Shown here: positions 8,408 to 15,572 of the stretch, in pieces
Layout: every line of letters begins with the position of its first letter
How positions within the stretch are numbered: position 1 is the first letter of the stretch
From: Halomonas cupida
GTDB taxonomy: Bacteria; Pseudomonadota; Gammaproteobacteria; Pseudomonadales; Halomonadaceae
Assembly (NCBI RefSeq): GCF_900142755.1
Contig: NZ_FRCA01000011.1
Span: 1 to 64,000 of the forward strand
DNA length: 64,000 bases
Reading direction: 5' to 3'
Position numbers and translations under genes: made by a program
The notes under the pieces: model-generated
What the model was told of the DNA's origin: nothing
Databases searched by the model: none
What the model saw: only the letters and a program-made list of their open reading frames with translations

Positions 8408-8576
8408 GAGACCTCCTTGCTGGTCATCGTGAAACCAGTTCGGATCTTTACGGAACCGGCTAAGACGGTTCTAACATGTCTTGATGTCCACGTGCAATCT
8501 GCTAATGTCGCGGCGGTGCAGAATTCGATCACATCGATCTGTCTTTACACTGCCGTTGACATACCAAGGTGATTCC
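8408..8576. promoter_or_regulatory. Divergent control region of the epoxide hydrolase and the CGNR regulator
   Basis: The 169 bases between the two divergent start sites hold both promoters. Visible signals are an inverted repeat GAACC (8453-8457) / GGTTC (8467-8471), a related half-site GAAACCAGTTC just before it, and a TTGACA at 8556-8561. The TTGACA is too close to the regulator start to be its -35 box unless transcription starts inside the gene. No exact promoter can be fixed by eye. Confidence 0.4.
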
Positions 8577-9164
8577 ATGCGAGATCAGTTCCCTGACTTC
8601 CGTCTCGGTAATGTGCTGGCGACCAGCTTCACTGCGACGCTGACGGAGCGTCATGGCAACGCTGTCGAGCGCATTCCGACGCCTCAGCGACTCGTCGATT
8701 GGCTGGCAGTGAACGGCCTGGCCGTGGACTCCTGCACTACCGCCCAACTCGAATTCGCTCGGGAACTGAGGGAATCCATTCACGCCGTCGCGACAGCGAC
8801 CGCGCTGCAGGACACTCTCCCTCCATCTGCTATTCAGATCATCAATGACTGCAGCATTCAGGGACGAGCCGCGGCGACCCTGACTCCGGAGGGAAATCGC
8901 CAATGGCGACTTGGGTCGGAATCCTGCGTAGAAGATGCGCTGAGCGTGATCGCTGCCGATGCGATCAGCATCATCGCTGGCGAACGAGACGGAAAACTGG
9001 CCTTGTGTGCATCACCAACCTGCCAGGCCGCCTTCTTCGATACCAGTCAAAGTCGCACCCGAAAATGGTGTGACATGAACACATGCGGAAATCGTCAGAA
9101 GAAGGCGCGCTTCAAGGCCAGCCATCGCAAGACCGGGACTGGCACACCGACTGGCACCACCTGA
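8577..9164 (+). CDS. CGNR zinc-finger (ABATE-domain) putative regulator
   Basis: A 195-residue protein. The first about 130 residues resemble the stress-associated ABATE domain (DFRLGNVLATSFTATLTER... RLVDWLAVNGL). The C-terminus is a CGNR-type zinc finger: LCASPTCQAAFFDTSQSRTRKWCDMNTCGNRQKKARF holds the paired cysteines and the CGNR signature. Such proteins are presumed DNA-binding regulators and often sit next to the enzyme they control. Divergence from the epoxide hydrolase suggests it controls that gene. The start at 8577 is used because the longer upstream frame has no family similarity. Confidence 0.82.
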   Translation: MRDQFPDFRLGNVLATSFTATLTERHGNAVERIPTPQRLVDWLAVNGLAVDSCTTAQLEFARELRESIHAVATATALQDTLPPSAIQIINDCSIQGRAAATLTPEGNRQWRLGSESCVEDALSVIAADAISIIAGERDGKLALCASPTCQAAFFDTSQSRTRKWCDMNTCGNRQKKARFKASHRKTGTGTPTGTT

Positions 9165-9193
9165 TCTGCGGAGCCCGCTGGACAGGCATTCAC

Positions 9194-9368
9194 CTATTAA
9201 CATGGCAATCACATAGCTCATCCTGATCGATTTGATTGTCGTCCGCACCCCACTGGCGCAGATGCGCGGATCTGCTGGTGTGGTGCGGTCTCGCGTCGGC
9301 CTGATGGCCGACGGCGGCACGTCCCTGTGCCGCTATTAACCCAACATGAAAGCATGCCGGGTTAATAT
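9194..9368 (+). repeat. 175-bp structured repeat, copy 1
   Basis: It aligns without gaps to the reverse complement of 22082-22256, with 23 mismatches counted by hand. It begins CTATTAAC and ends with the reversed form GTTAATA, so it has short terminal inverted repeats. Inside are three stems: GTCGGCC-TGAT-GGCCGAC (9295-9312), a long arm pair around GCAGAT...ATCTGC (about 9241-9291), and a terminal hairpin TATTAACCC...GGGTTAATA (9333-9367). It contains no ORF of note. The right end touches the stop codon of the minus-strand lipoprotein gene, so the hairpin may also act as its terminator. Confidence 0.85.
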
Positions 9369-10951
9369 TACGGGAGAACAAAGGCTTCTTCGAAGAGGAA
9401 GGGATCATCGAAATGCCGCCGCCCGACGAATACCGTGGCATGAGTACCCCACTGACGCATGGCCCCCGGGCTGCGTATGCCTGAAGGCCACAACAGGAAA
9501 CGCTCGAGGCGTTCGGTATCGGGCACCAGACCATCGCTCCCGTAGAGACTGCGACGCCCACCCTCGGGTAACACCAGTGATCGGCGCCCATAATCCGGCG
9601 GCTCACTCACCAGCCGTAGCCGGTAGGGAACGGCATTGTCCGGCATGGCGTCTTCCGTACCGAGGTCCCGCAGAAAGTGGCTGGTCGCGGCCACATGCAG
9701 GCTCAAGCGTTGTCCTGCCTCGAGCACAGGCGCCTGCGCAGGCGACAGTGGTGCTTCGCGCAGCGAGTGATCATCAGCCACTTCGACCCGCTGCAGCGGC
9801 GGTACCGGGAAAAACAGGTGGTAGCAACCACAGGGATGGATGCTGTCGTAGATCAGCGGGCGGCCATCCGGCCCCAGCGTGACCCGCCACACCAGGCCAT
9901 CCAGGCGCCCACCGAGAATATCGGTCGCCCCACTGCGGGTACGTGCCGGAAACCATAGTGTGTAGACCAGTTGCGGCAACACCTGGCCCTGATAGCGCGT
10001 ATGGGCAAGGCGCACATCAGCGGTCGGCCGGTTGGTATCTACCGACAACAGTGGTCCATCGGGCCCGGCGTTCCACTGAGGTGAGCCGAGAAGATCATCG
10101 TGATTTCGGGTGCCTATGGCCAGCCAGGGCGCATACAGAGCCGCCAGCTGCAGCAACTCATCGTGATCGATCTCCAGCAGCCCCAACGCGCTGCGCGGAG
10201 CATCCCGCAGCCACTGGGCAGCTCTATCAGCACGCCAGCCATCATGGCGAGAGTCCGGGGTATACCAGGTCGTGGCTGTGGCATCTGCGGCCGGCTGGCC
10301 GAAATCCTCGAGGTAGTCACGTTTCCAGCCCTCATAACCAGCGGCGATCGCCAGACGGGCCAACGGGTAGACTCCCATCACCCGCCAGGCGGTGAGGTAA
10401 TGATCCGGAACCTCGACACGCTCTCGCAACGCCGTCCGCGCCGCAGCATCATCAACGCCCAGCAACAGCTCCTCGGACAAGGTCGCCGCACAGGTATTGA
10501 CCGCCTCCGCTGGATCCTCGGCATCCAGCAGACGAGAAAGTGTCCGATGCTCTGCCACAGGAAGATTGGCCGCCTCTATATCCCGCGCCTCGGCGTCCAA
10601 CGCCCGCATATGCCTCAACCAGTCAACATAGGCAGGCGACCGAAAATCATCGCGCAACTCCTCGCTGAAGCTCGCCAGCAGACGATTGGTGCGTAGCCAG
10701 GGGAAACCTTCGATACGGGCATTTCCTGCGTCCGTGACGTCGGCCCCGGCAACGGCCTTGTCGAAGCGTGCCATGTCTGCCAGGCAAGTCGTTGCTGCCC
10801 GACTCGGTGGCGACTGCCAGGCCGACGGAGCTGCGCAGCCGCTCAGCAGTATCGCCAACAGCCCGCCGCAGACGATCATCTGTCGCCACTGCCTCGGCAC
10901 TCTACTCCCGGCGACATGACTATCCCCGGTGCTCGACCTCACGAATCGCAA
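9368..10951 (-). CDS. Large lipoprotein of unknown function
   Basis: About 500 residues after an N-terminal lipoprotein signal: basic RVPRQWRQ, hydrophobic MIVCGGLLAILL, lipobox LSGC. It should be anchored in the outer membrane or periplasm. I do not recognise the family; the body is rich in Trp, Tyr and Leu. IHPCGCYHLFFPVPP (near residue 370) looks like a conserved Cys/His patch. The start is uncertain: the longest frame begins with TTG at 10951, while a GTG or the ATG just before MIVCGG would give a more ordinary signal peptide. No neighbour on the same strand explains it. Confidence 0.7.
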   Translation of the reverse strand: MRFVRSSTGDSHVAGSRVPRQWRQMIVCGGLLAILLSGCAAPSAWQSPPSRAATTCLADMARFDKAVAGADVTDAGNARIEGFPWLRTNRLLASFSEELRDDFRSPAYVDWLRHMRALDAEARDIEAANLPVAEHRTLSRLLDAEDPAEAVNTCAATLSEELLLGVDDAAARTALRERVEVPDHYLTAWRVMGVYPLARLAIAAGYEGWKRDYLEDFGQPAADATATTWYTPDSRHDGWRADRAAQWLRDAPRSALGLLEIDHDELLQLAALYAPWLAIGTRNHDDLLGSPQWNAGPDGPLLSVDTNRPTADVRLAHTRYQGQVLPQLVYTLWFPARTRSGATDILGGRLDGLVWRVTLGPDGRPLIYDSIHPCGCYHLFFPVPPLQRVEVADDHSLREAPLSPAQAPVLEAGQRLSLHVAATSHFLRDLGTEDAMPDNAVPYRLRLVSEPPDYGRRSLVLPEGGRRSLYGSDGLVPDTERLERFLLWPSGIRSPGAMRQWGTHATVFVGRRHFDDPFLFEEAFVLP

Positions 10952-11344
10952 TAGTGGTTACCTGATGAACTAGGGTCGCTCCATCCATTACTGTAAGGCG
11001 CGACGTCAACTCCCGACAGCAAAATACAGCTTCGGCTATAGGCCAGCCCAACGGGAACGGCGCGCATTACTGTTTCTGCTCGGGTTCTGCCCCTGGCCTG
11101 GCCGCAATGCTACCAGGGGGAGTTGGCGGGTTCCCTGTCAAAAAACGAACATGACAATGATAAACTGGCCATATCGTACTCAGCCCACTGATAGCGCGCT
11201 TTTGCACTATTTCAGTGCAGACAATGCACAATTGGAAAACACTGTTCAAAAAATGTGGCTTTCGCACGTGAACATTGGGCAGAGTCCAGATAAATATGCA
11301 ACACTGTTCGATAACTCCACTGGAAACCCCTGCGAGGTTTCACC
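10952..11344. promoter_or_regulatory. 393-bp divergent spacer with a small palindrome
   Basis: This separates the minus-strand lipoprotein from the plus-strand phosphatase and must hold both promoters. The clearest element is TGCACT-ATTTC-AGTGCA at 11203-11219, a 6+6 inverted repeat that could bind a dimeric regulator. The downstream part is AT-richer than the genes around it. GAGG lies seven bases before the phosphatase ATG. No convincing promoter hexamer pair was found. Confidence 0.4.
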
Positions 11345-12037
11345 ATGACTCGCCCGACCTGCCTGCTCTTCGATTGCGACGGAACACTCGTCGATAGTGA
11401 ACCCCTGCTGGCTGCCGAGATGGCAGCGAGTTTGACGGCGGCGGGCCTGCCGTTCCGGGCAGAAGATTACATGGGCGATTTTCGTGGTGCTCGCTTTCGC
11501 AACATCGTGGCCACTCTCGAAGCTCAGCACGGTCGTGTAGACCCCGATCACCTCGAGACACTCGAAGCGGCGATGCGCGCCAACCTCAACCGCCGCCTCG
11601 CCACCGACCTGACGCCCATTGTCGGGGCAACAGAAGCGCTGGCAGCACTGACCGATTATCCCATGGGCGTCGTCTCCAACGGCCCCGAGAACAAGGTCAG
11701 TACCTCGCTGAATACCGTTGGCCTTACGGAAGTCTTCGGCAACCGTATCTTCAGTGGCTATACCGCCAACTGCTGGAAGCCGGATCCCTGCCTGTATCTG
11801 CATGCCGCCAGTATCATGGGGTTTGCCGCCGAGGACTGCATCGCCATCGACGACGCCATCGTCGGTGTACATGCCGCCCTGGCCGCCGGCATGACCGTGA
11901 TTCACCTCAACCGCTTCCCTGACGCCGAGGAAACGCCGGAAGGTGCCATCATGATCACCAGCATGTTCCAGTTGCCCACCGTGATCTCCAGTATCCAGCG
12001 CCAGCACCAGGGTGCTCTGCGCGTCTCACACGCCTGA
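11345..12037 (+). CDS. HAD-superfamily phosphatase (YieH/6-phosphogluconate phosphatase type)
   Basis: A 230-residue HAD hydrolase of the beta-phosphoglucomutase-like subgroup. Motif I is FDCDGTLVDSEPLL with the nucleophile and acid/base aspartates, motif II VVSNGPENK, motif III lysine in NCWKPDPCLYL, motif IV AIDDAIVGVHAA. It strongly resembles the second phosphatase at 15573-16265, also in length. E. coli YieH, of similar size and motifs, dephosphorylates 6-phosphogluconate. Being next to a ketogluconate-type kinase and reductase supports a sugar-acid phosphate substrate here, by inference. Confidence 0.8.
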   Translation: MTRPTCLLFDCDGTLVDSEPLLAAEMAASLTAAGLPFRAEDYMGDFRGARFRNIVATLEAQHGRVDPDHLETLEAAMRANLNRRLATDLTPIVGATEALAALTDYPMGVVSNGPENKVSTSLNTVGLTEVFGNRIFSGYTANCWKPDPCLYLHAASIMGFAAEDCIAIDDAIVGVHAALAAGMTVIHLNRFPDAEETPEGAIMITSMFQLPTVISSIQRQHQGALRVSHA

Positions 12038-12057
12038 ACGTCATAGCTGACTTGTCA

Positions 12058-12084
12058 CTCCGGCATGCTTTCATGTCGGGGTAA
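12058..12084. repeat. Solitary hairpin sharing the core of the 175-bp repeat
   Basis: On the minus strand the core ACATGAAAGCATGCCGG (17 bases) is identical to the terminal hairpin of the repeat at 9194-9368, and it again folds as CATG-AAAG-CATG with flanking CCG/CGG pairs. It lies 20 bases after the phosphatase stop. The rest of the repeat is absent. There is no T-run, so it is not a standard terminator. Confidence 0.6.
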
Positions 12085-12241
12085 CCGCGACTCAGGAACA
12101 CCCCCCTCCGTTGAGCCAGCCATTTCCCCAATAGCCCCTCCCCCGACGTACCTACAGGCATAACCCGCTTCGATGATGAGCTGACCTGGACCTTGGTCCC
12201 ACTTGCCTCGAAATGCCTCGACTCCTATCATGAATCTCGAA

Positions 12242-12257
12242 ATGGGAACGTTCCCAT
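12242..12257. promoter_or_regulatory. Perfect 16-bp palindrome, probable LacI/PtxS-type operator
   Basis: ATGGGAACGTTCCCAT reads the same on both strands and has the central CG step typical of LacI-family operators. It is close in form to the published PtxS site TGAAACCGGTTTCA. It lies 97 bases upstream of the LacI-type regulator gene, so autoregulation and control of the following kinase and reductase are likely. Confidence 0.65.
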
Positions 12258-12271
12258 GACGAATCTCAGAG

Positions 12272-12319
12272 TATTCAGGTTTCAGGCTATCCGGGTTTCA
12301 AAGCACTCAAGTTTCAAGA
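12272..12319. repeat. 16-bp tandem repeat x3 in the leader of the LacI-type gene
   Basis: Three units start at 12272, 12288 and 12304. Each carries GTTTCA at the same offset (12279, 12295, 12311). They lie between the palindrome and the regulator ATG, so they are probably transcribed in the 5' leader. Confidence 0.7.
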
Positions 12320-12353
12320 CCCCCAGGATACCTACGCAAACGGACCATCGCTG

Positions 12354-13379
12354 ATGACCGCAGCTTCCAGACCCGCCACCATCCTTGAAGTCGCCCACCT
12401 TGCCGGCGTCTCCAAGACCAGTGTGTCGCGCTACTACAGTGGTGAGCGTGAGCGCCTGTCCGCCACTATGCAGGAACGCATCAGCGCGGCTGCCGAGCAG
12501 GTCGGCTATCACCCCAACCCCCTCGCTCGCAGCCTCAAGGGAGGACCGTCTGGCCTGGTCGGCATGCTGGTGGCGGATATCCGCAACCCATTCTCGGTGG
12601 CGATCATGCACGGGCTCGAGCAGGCCTGTCGCCAAGCCGGTCTATCGTTGATGGTCTGCAACAGCGACAACGACCCGGATCAGGAACGCCAGCAACTGGC
12701 CATGATGTCGTCGTGGCGTATCGAAGGACTGGTCGTCAACGCCGCTGGGTGCCACAGCGATGCCTTGCGTCAGTTTGTCACCAGCGGAACACCGGTGGTG
12801 CTGCTGGATCGCAGCCTTGCCGATGTCCAGGTGGATGAAGTCGGCCTCGACAATACCGCCGCCATCGACATGGCCATTGACCATCTCGTTGCTCAGGGCT
12901 ATTCACGCCTGCTCTATATCACCGAGCCTCCTGCCCAGGCCAGCTCCCGCCAGGCACGACTGGCACGTTTCGAGTCCCGCTGCGCAGGACAGGGGCTTGA
13001 CGCCACCATCCTCTGTACCGAGTTGCACGATCAGCAGGCGCTGGACCAGCGGCTTCGCGCCCTTGCTCCCGTCGTCTCTCATGCACGTCCAGCCATCCTG
13101 TGTGCCAACGGCCAGGTGACTCTGGCCGTGGCACACAGGATGCGAGCACTCGACCTGCGCAGTGGCGAGATCGGTCTGATCGGTATTGATGAGCTGGACT
13201 GGTGTGGGCTGACCGAGCCCGGCATCACCACCCTGGCACAACCGACCGATGCTATTGGTCAGGCAGCCATCGACTGCCTGCGCACTCGCCAACACGATCG
13301 GAGTGCCGACAGACAGTATCGCGCCTTCGCTCCACAACTGATCCAGCGCGGCTCCACCCAGCCGCCCGCTTCCCATTGA
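12354..13379 (+). CDS. LacI-family transcriptional regulator, PtxS-like
   Basis: A 341-residue regulator. Residues about 8-62 form the LacI helix-turn-helix and hinge (TILEVAHLAGVSKTSVSRYYSG... YHPNPLARSLKGG). The rest is a periplasmic-binding-fold sensor (VGMLVADIRNPFSVAIMHGLEQACRQ; LVVNAAG; VVLLDRSLADV; IGIDELDWCGLTEPGITTLAQP). The wording around MLVADIRNPFSVA and LMVCNSDNDPDQERQ closely follows Pseudomonas PtxS, the 2-ketogluconate-responsive repressor. It lies upstream of and in line with the kinase, 22 bases apart, and behind a 16-bp palindrome. PtxS identity is a good inference but is unproven. Confidence 0.85.
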   Translation: MTAASRPATILEVAHLAGVSKTSVSRYYSGERERLSATMQERISAAAEQVGYHPNPLARSLKGGPSGLVGMLVADIRNPFSVAIMHGLEQACRQAGLSLMVCNSDNDPDQERQQLAMMSSWRIEGLVVNAAGCHSDALRQFVTSGTPVVLLDRSLADVQVDEVGLDNTAAIDMAIDHLVAQGYSRLLYITEPPAQASSRQARLARFESRCAGQGLDATILCTELHDQQALDQRLRALAPVVSHARPAILCANGQVTLAVAHRMRALDLRSGEIGLIGIDELDWCGLTEPGITTLAQPTDAIGQAAIDCLRTRQHDRSADRQYRAFAPQLIQRGSTQPPASH

Positions 13380-13400
13380 TTTCACTACGAGACAGCTCAC

Positions 13401-14393
13401 ATGACCGCCTCATCCTCAGCGCCTGAAATTCTTTCCTTCGGCGAAGCCATGGCCATGTTCGTTGCCACCTCGAGTGGCGACCTGGCTGAGGTCGAACACT
13501 TCTCCCGCGATATCGCCGGTGCCGACACCAATGTTGCCATTGGCCTGTCCCGACTCGGCTTTCGCGTCGGCTGGTTGAGCCGTGTCGGCAACGACAGCGC
13601 CGGCCAGTACCTGCGTGCCAGACTTGTTGCAGAAGGGCTCGACTGCCGTTTCCTGAGCACCGATAGCGAGCACCCCACCGGCCTGCTGTTCAAGGAACGG
13701 GCCGCAGGCGGCGCCGATCCCCGTGTGGAGTACATGCGCCGCAACAGCGCCGCCAGCCAGCTGTCGCCCGAAGATGCTGGCGAAGTCGACTTCTCGGCCT
13801 TGCGCCACCTGCATGCCACCGGCATCCCACCGGCGGTCTCAGCCAGTTGTCGTGAGCTGTCCCAGCAGTTGATCCAGCGGGCTCGCGAGCACGGTGCTTC
13901 CGTGTCCTTCGACCCCAATCTGCGCCCGACGCTCTGGTCCAGTGAGAGCGAGATGCGCACCACGCTCAATGCCATGGCAGCCCATGCCAACTGGGTGCTG
14001 CCGGGCCTCAGTGAAGGACAGCTGCTGACCGGTCGCGACAATGCCCATGATATTGCCGGCTTCTATCTCGACCAGGGTGCCGAGGCGGTGGTAATCAAGC
14101 TCGGACCGGAAGGTAGCTATTACCGGGGCACCCTGACCGGCCATGATGAGAGTTTCACCGTTGCGGGTGTGCCCGTCAGCGAAGTGATCGACACCGTCGG
14201 TGCCGGCGATGGCTTCGCTGTCGGCTTCGTCAGTGCCATGCTCGACGGACTCGATCCGCGTCAGGCCCTCAAGCGTGCCAACCTGATCGGCGCCGAACAG
14301 GTCCAGGTGCTCGGCGATATGGAAGGACTGCCTCACCGCGAGCGGCTGCAACAACTCGAAACCACACGGTTTGAAACCGGGCTGTCGATGTGA
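13401..14393 (+). CDS. kguK: PfkB-family sugar kinase, probable 2-ketogluconate kinase
   Basis: A 330-residue ribokinase-fold kinase. The N-terminal SFGEAMAMFVA and AGADTNVAIGLSRLG blocks and the C-terminal catalytic block VIDTVGAGDGFAVGFVSA (Asp base in GAGD) are intact; NLRPTLW and VIKLGPEGSYY fit 2-keto-3-deoxygluconate and 2-ketogluconate kinases. Because a PtxS-like repressor precedes it and a KguD-like reductase follows, 2-ketogluconate is the likelier substrate, giving 2-keto-6-phosphogluconate. 2-keto-3-deoxygluconate kinase (KdgK) is the main alternative. No kguT-type transporter gene is present in the window. Confidence 0.78.
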   Translation: MTASSSAPEILSFGEAMAMFVATSSGDLAEVEHFSRDIAGADTNVAIGLSRLGFRVGWLSRVGNDSAGQYLRARLVAEGLDCRFLSTDSEHPTGLLFKERAAGGADPRVEYMRRNSAASQLSPEDAGEVDFSALRHLHATGIPPAVSASCRELSQQLIQRAREHGASVSFDPNLRPTLWSSESEMRTTLNAMAAHANWVLPGLSEGQLLTGRDNAHDIAGFYLDQGAEAVVIKLGPEGSYYRGTLTGHDESFTVAGVPVSEVIDTVGAGDGFAVGFVSAMLDGLDPRQALKRANLIGAEQVQVLGDMEGLPHRERLQQLETTRFETGLSM

Positions 14394-14445
14394 TGCGTGC
14401 GGCAGATGTGATAGAAGATCATTGTCATATGTATGATTAAAACCC

Positions 14446-14516
14446 GCTGAGCAGCCCTCCCCTGACCAGGCAACATGGAATTCTCGGGACACTCCTGGTC
14501 CTTGCCTCTGCTCGGC
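14446..14516 (+). other. Nested inverted repeats before the ketogluconate reductase gene
   Basis: GCTGAGCAG (14446-14454) pairs with CTGCTCGGC (14508-14516), and inside it GACCAGG (14464-14470) pairs with CCTGGTC (14494-14500). The two-tier fold lies 32 bases before the reductase ATG and is followed by TTTC. It may be a weak terminator after the kinase or a structured leader of the reductase. Confidence 0.45.
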
Positions 14517-14547
14517 TTTCAGCCACCATCAGGCAGCGAGAACCATC

Positions 14548-15525
14548 ATGACAAAACGTATTCTGGTGTTCCGTGAGATCAATGACACACAGCTCGCATC
14601 ATTGCGCGCCGAATTCGAGGTGGATTATCTTCCGCACCTCACCAGCTTCGATGCCCCCGAAGCCATGGAGATACTCCCTCAAGTTCACGGCCTCGTGGGT
14701 GCCAGTCTCAAGGTAACGCCGGAGGTCCTCGACAAGGCTCCGAACCTGGAGGCCATCGCCAGCATTTCCGTCGGCTACGACAACTACCCGGTGGATGAAC
14801 TGACCCGTCGCGGCATCCTGCTGTGCAACACTCCGGATGTACTCACCGAGACCACCGCCGATACCGGTTTTCTGCTGATCATGAGCACCGCAAGACGTGC
14901 CATCGAGCTGGCGGAAATGGTCCGCCAGGGACGCTGGACCCAGAATATCGGCAAGGAGTGGTTCGGCTCCGATATTCATGGCAAGACGCTGGGCATGGTC
15001 GGCATGGGCCGGATTGGTGCCGCCATCGCCAGACGTGGCGCACTGGGCTTCAACATGAACGTTCTCTACAGCATGGCCTCTTCCAAACCAGAGCTGGAGA
15101 AGTCTCTGGGAGCGCAACGACTGGAGCTGGATGCCCTGCTGGAGCAGGCCGACATCGTCTGTGTCACCGTGCCGCTCACGGAGCAGACCGAGAAGTTGAT
15201 AGGTGCCGCACAGTTCGCACGCATGAAGCCCGGTGCCATCTTCGTCAATGTGGCACGTGGCAAGGTGGTCGACGAGGCGGCGATGATCCAGGCACTGGAC
15301 GACGGTACTCTGCATGCAGCAGGCCTCGATGTATTCGAGACCGAGCCACTGCCCGCCGACTCGCCACTGGCCCGCATGTCCAATGTCGTCGCCCTGCCAC
15401 ATATCGGCTCTGCAACCCATGAAACGCGCACCGCCATGGCACAGCGCGCGGTCGACAATATCCGTCTGGCACTGGACGGCCAACCGGCATTGAGTGCCGT
15501 CAACGTCGACGCACTCGAGCGCTGA
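14548..15525 (+). CDS. kguD: D-2-hydroxyacid dehydrogenase, GhrB/KguD family
   Basis: A 325-residue NAD(P)H-dependent reductase. It is collinear with E. coli GhrB (2-ketogluconate/hydroxypyruvate reductase): ISVGYDNYPVDELTRRGI, CNTPDVLTETTADTGFLLIM, the Rossmann motif GMVGMGRIGAAIARR, NVARGKVVDE (substrate Arg), LDVFETEPL (Glu) and LPHIGSATHETR (catalytic His). In the ketogluconate pathway KguD reduces 2-keto-6-phosphogluconate to 6-phosphogluconate; the cluster favours that role, but a glyoxylate or hydroxypyruvate reductase role cannot be excluded. Confidence 0.8.
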   Translation: MTKRILVFREINDTQLASLRAEFEVDYLPHLTSFDAPEAMEILPQVHGLVGASLKVTPEVLDKAPNLEAIASISVGYDNYPVDELTRRGILLCNTPDVLTETTADTGFLLIMSTARRAIELAEMVRQGRWTQNIGKEWFGSDIHGKTLGMVGMGRIGAAIARRGALGFNMNVLYSMASSKPELEKSLGAQRLELDALLEQADIVCVTVPLTEQTEKLIGAAQFARMKPGAIFVNVARGKVVDEAAMIQALDDGTLHAAGLDVFETEPLPADSPLARMSNVVALPHIGSATHETRTAMAQRAVDNIRLALDGQPALSAVNVDALER

Positions 15526-15572
15526 GCGAACCGCTCAGCGTCATGCACTGCCACTGAATAACCGAGGTGATC

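Noticed and set aside
8302..8532. 76-codon minus-strand frame upstream of the epoxide hydrolase
   Set aside because: It overlaps the better-supported 30-codon ORF in another frame and lacks a suitable ribosome site at its first ATG.
11067..11267. 66-codon minus-strand frame in the divergent spacer
   Set aside because: No ribosome site, composition unlike the neighbouring genes, and it overlaps the region expected to hold promoters.
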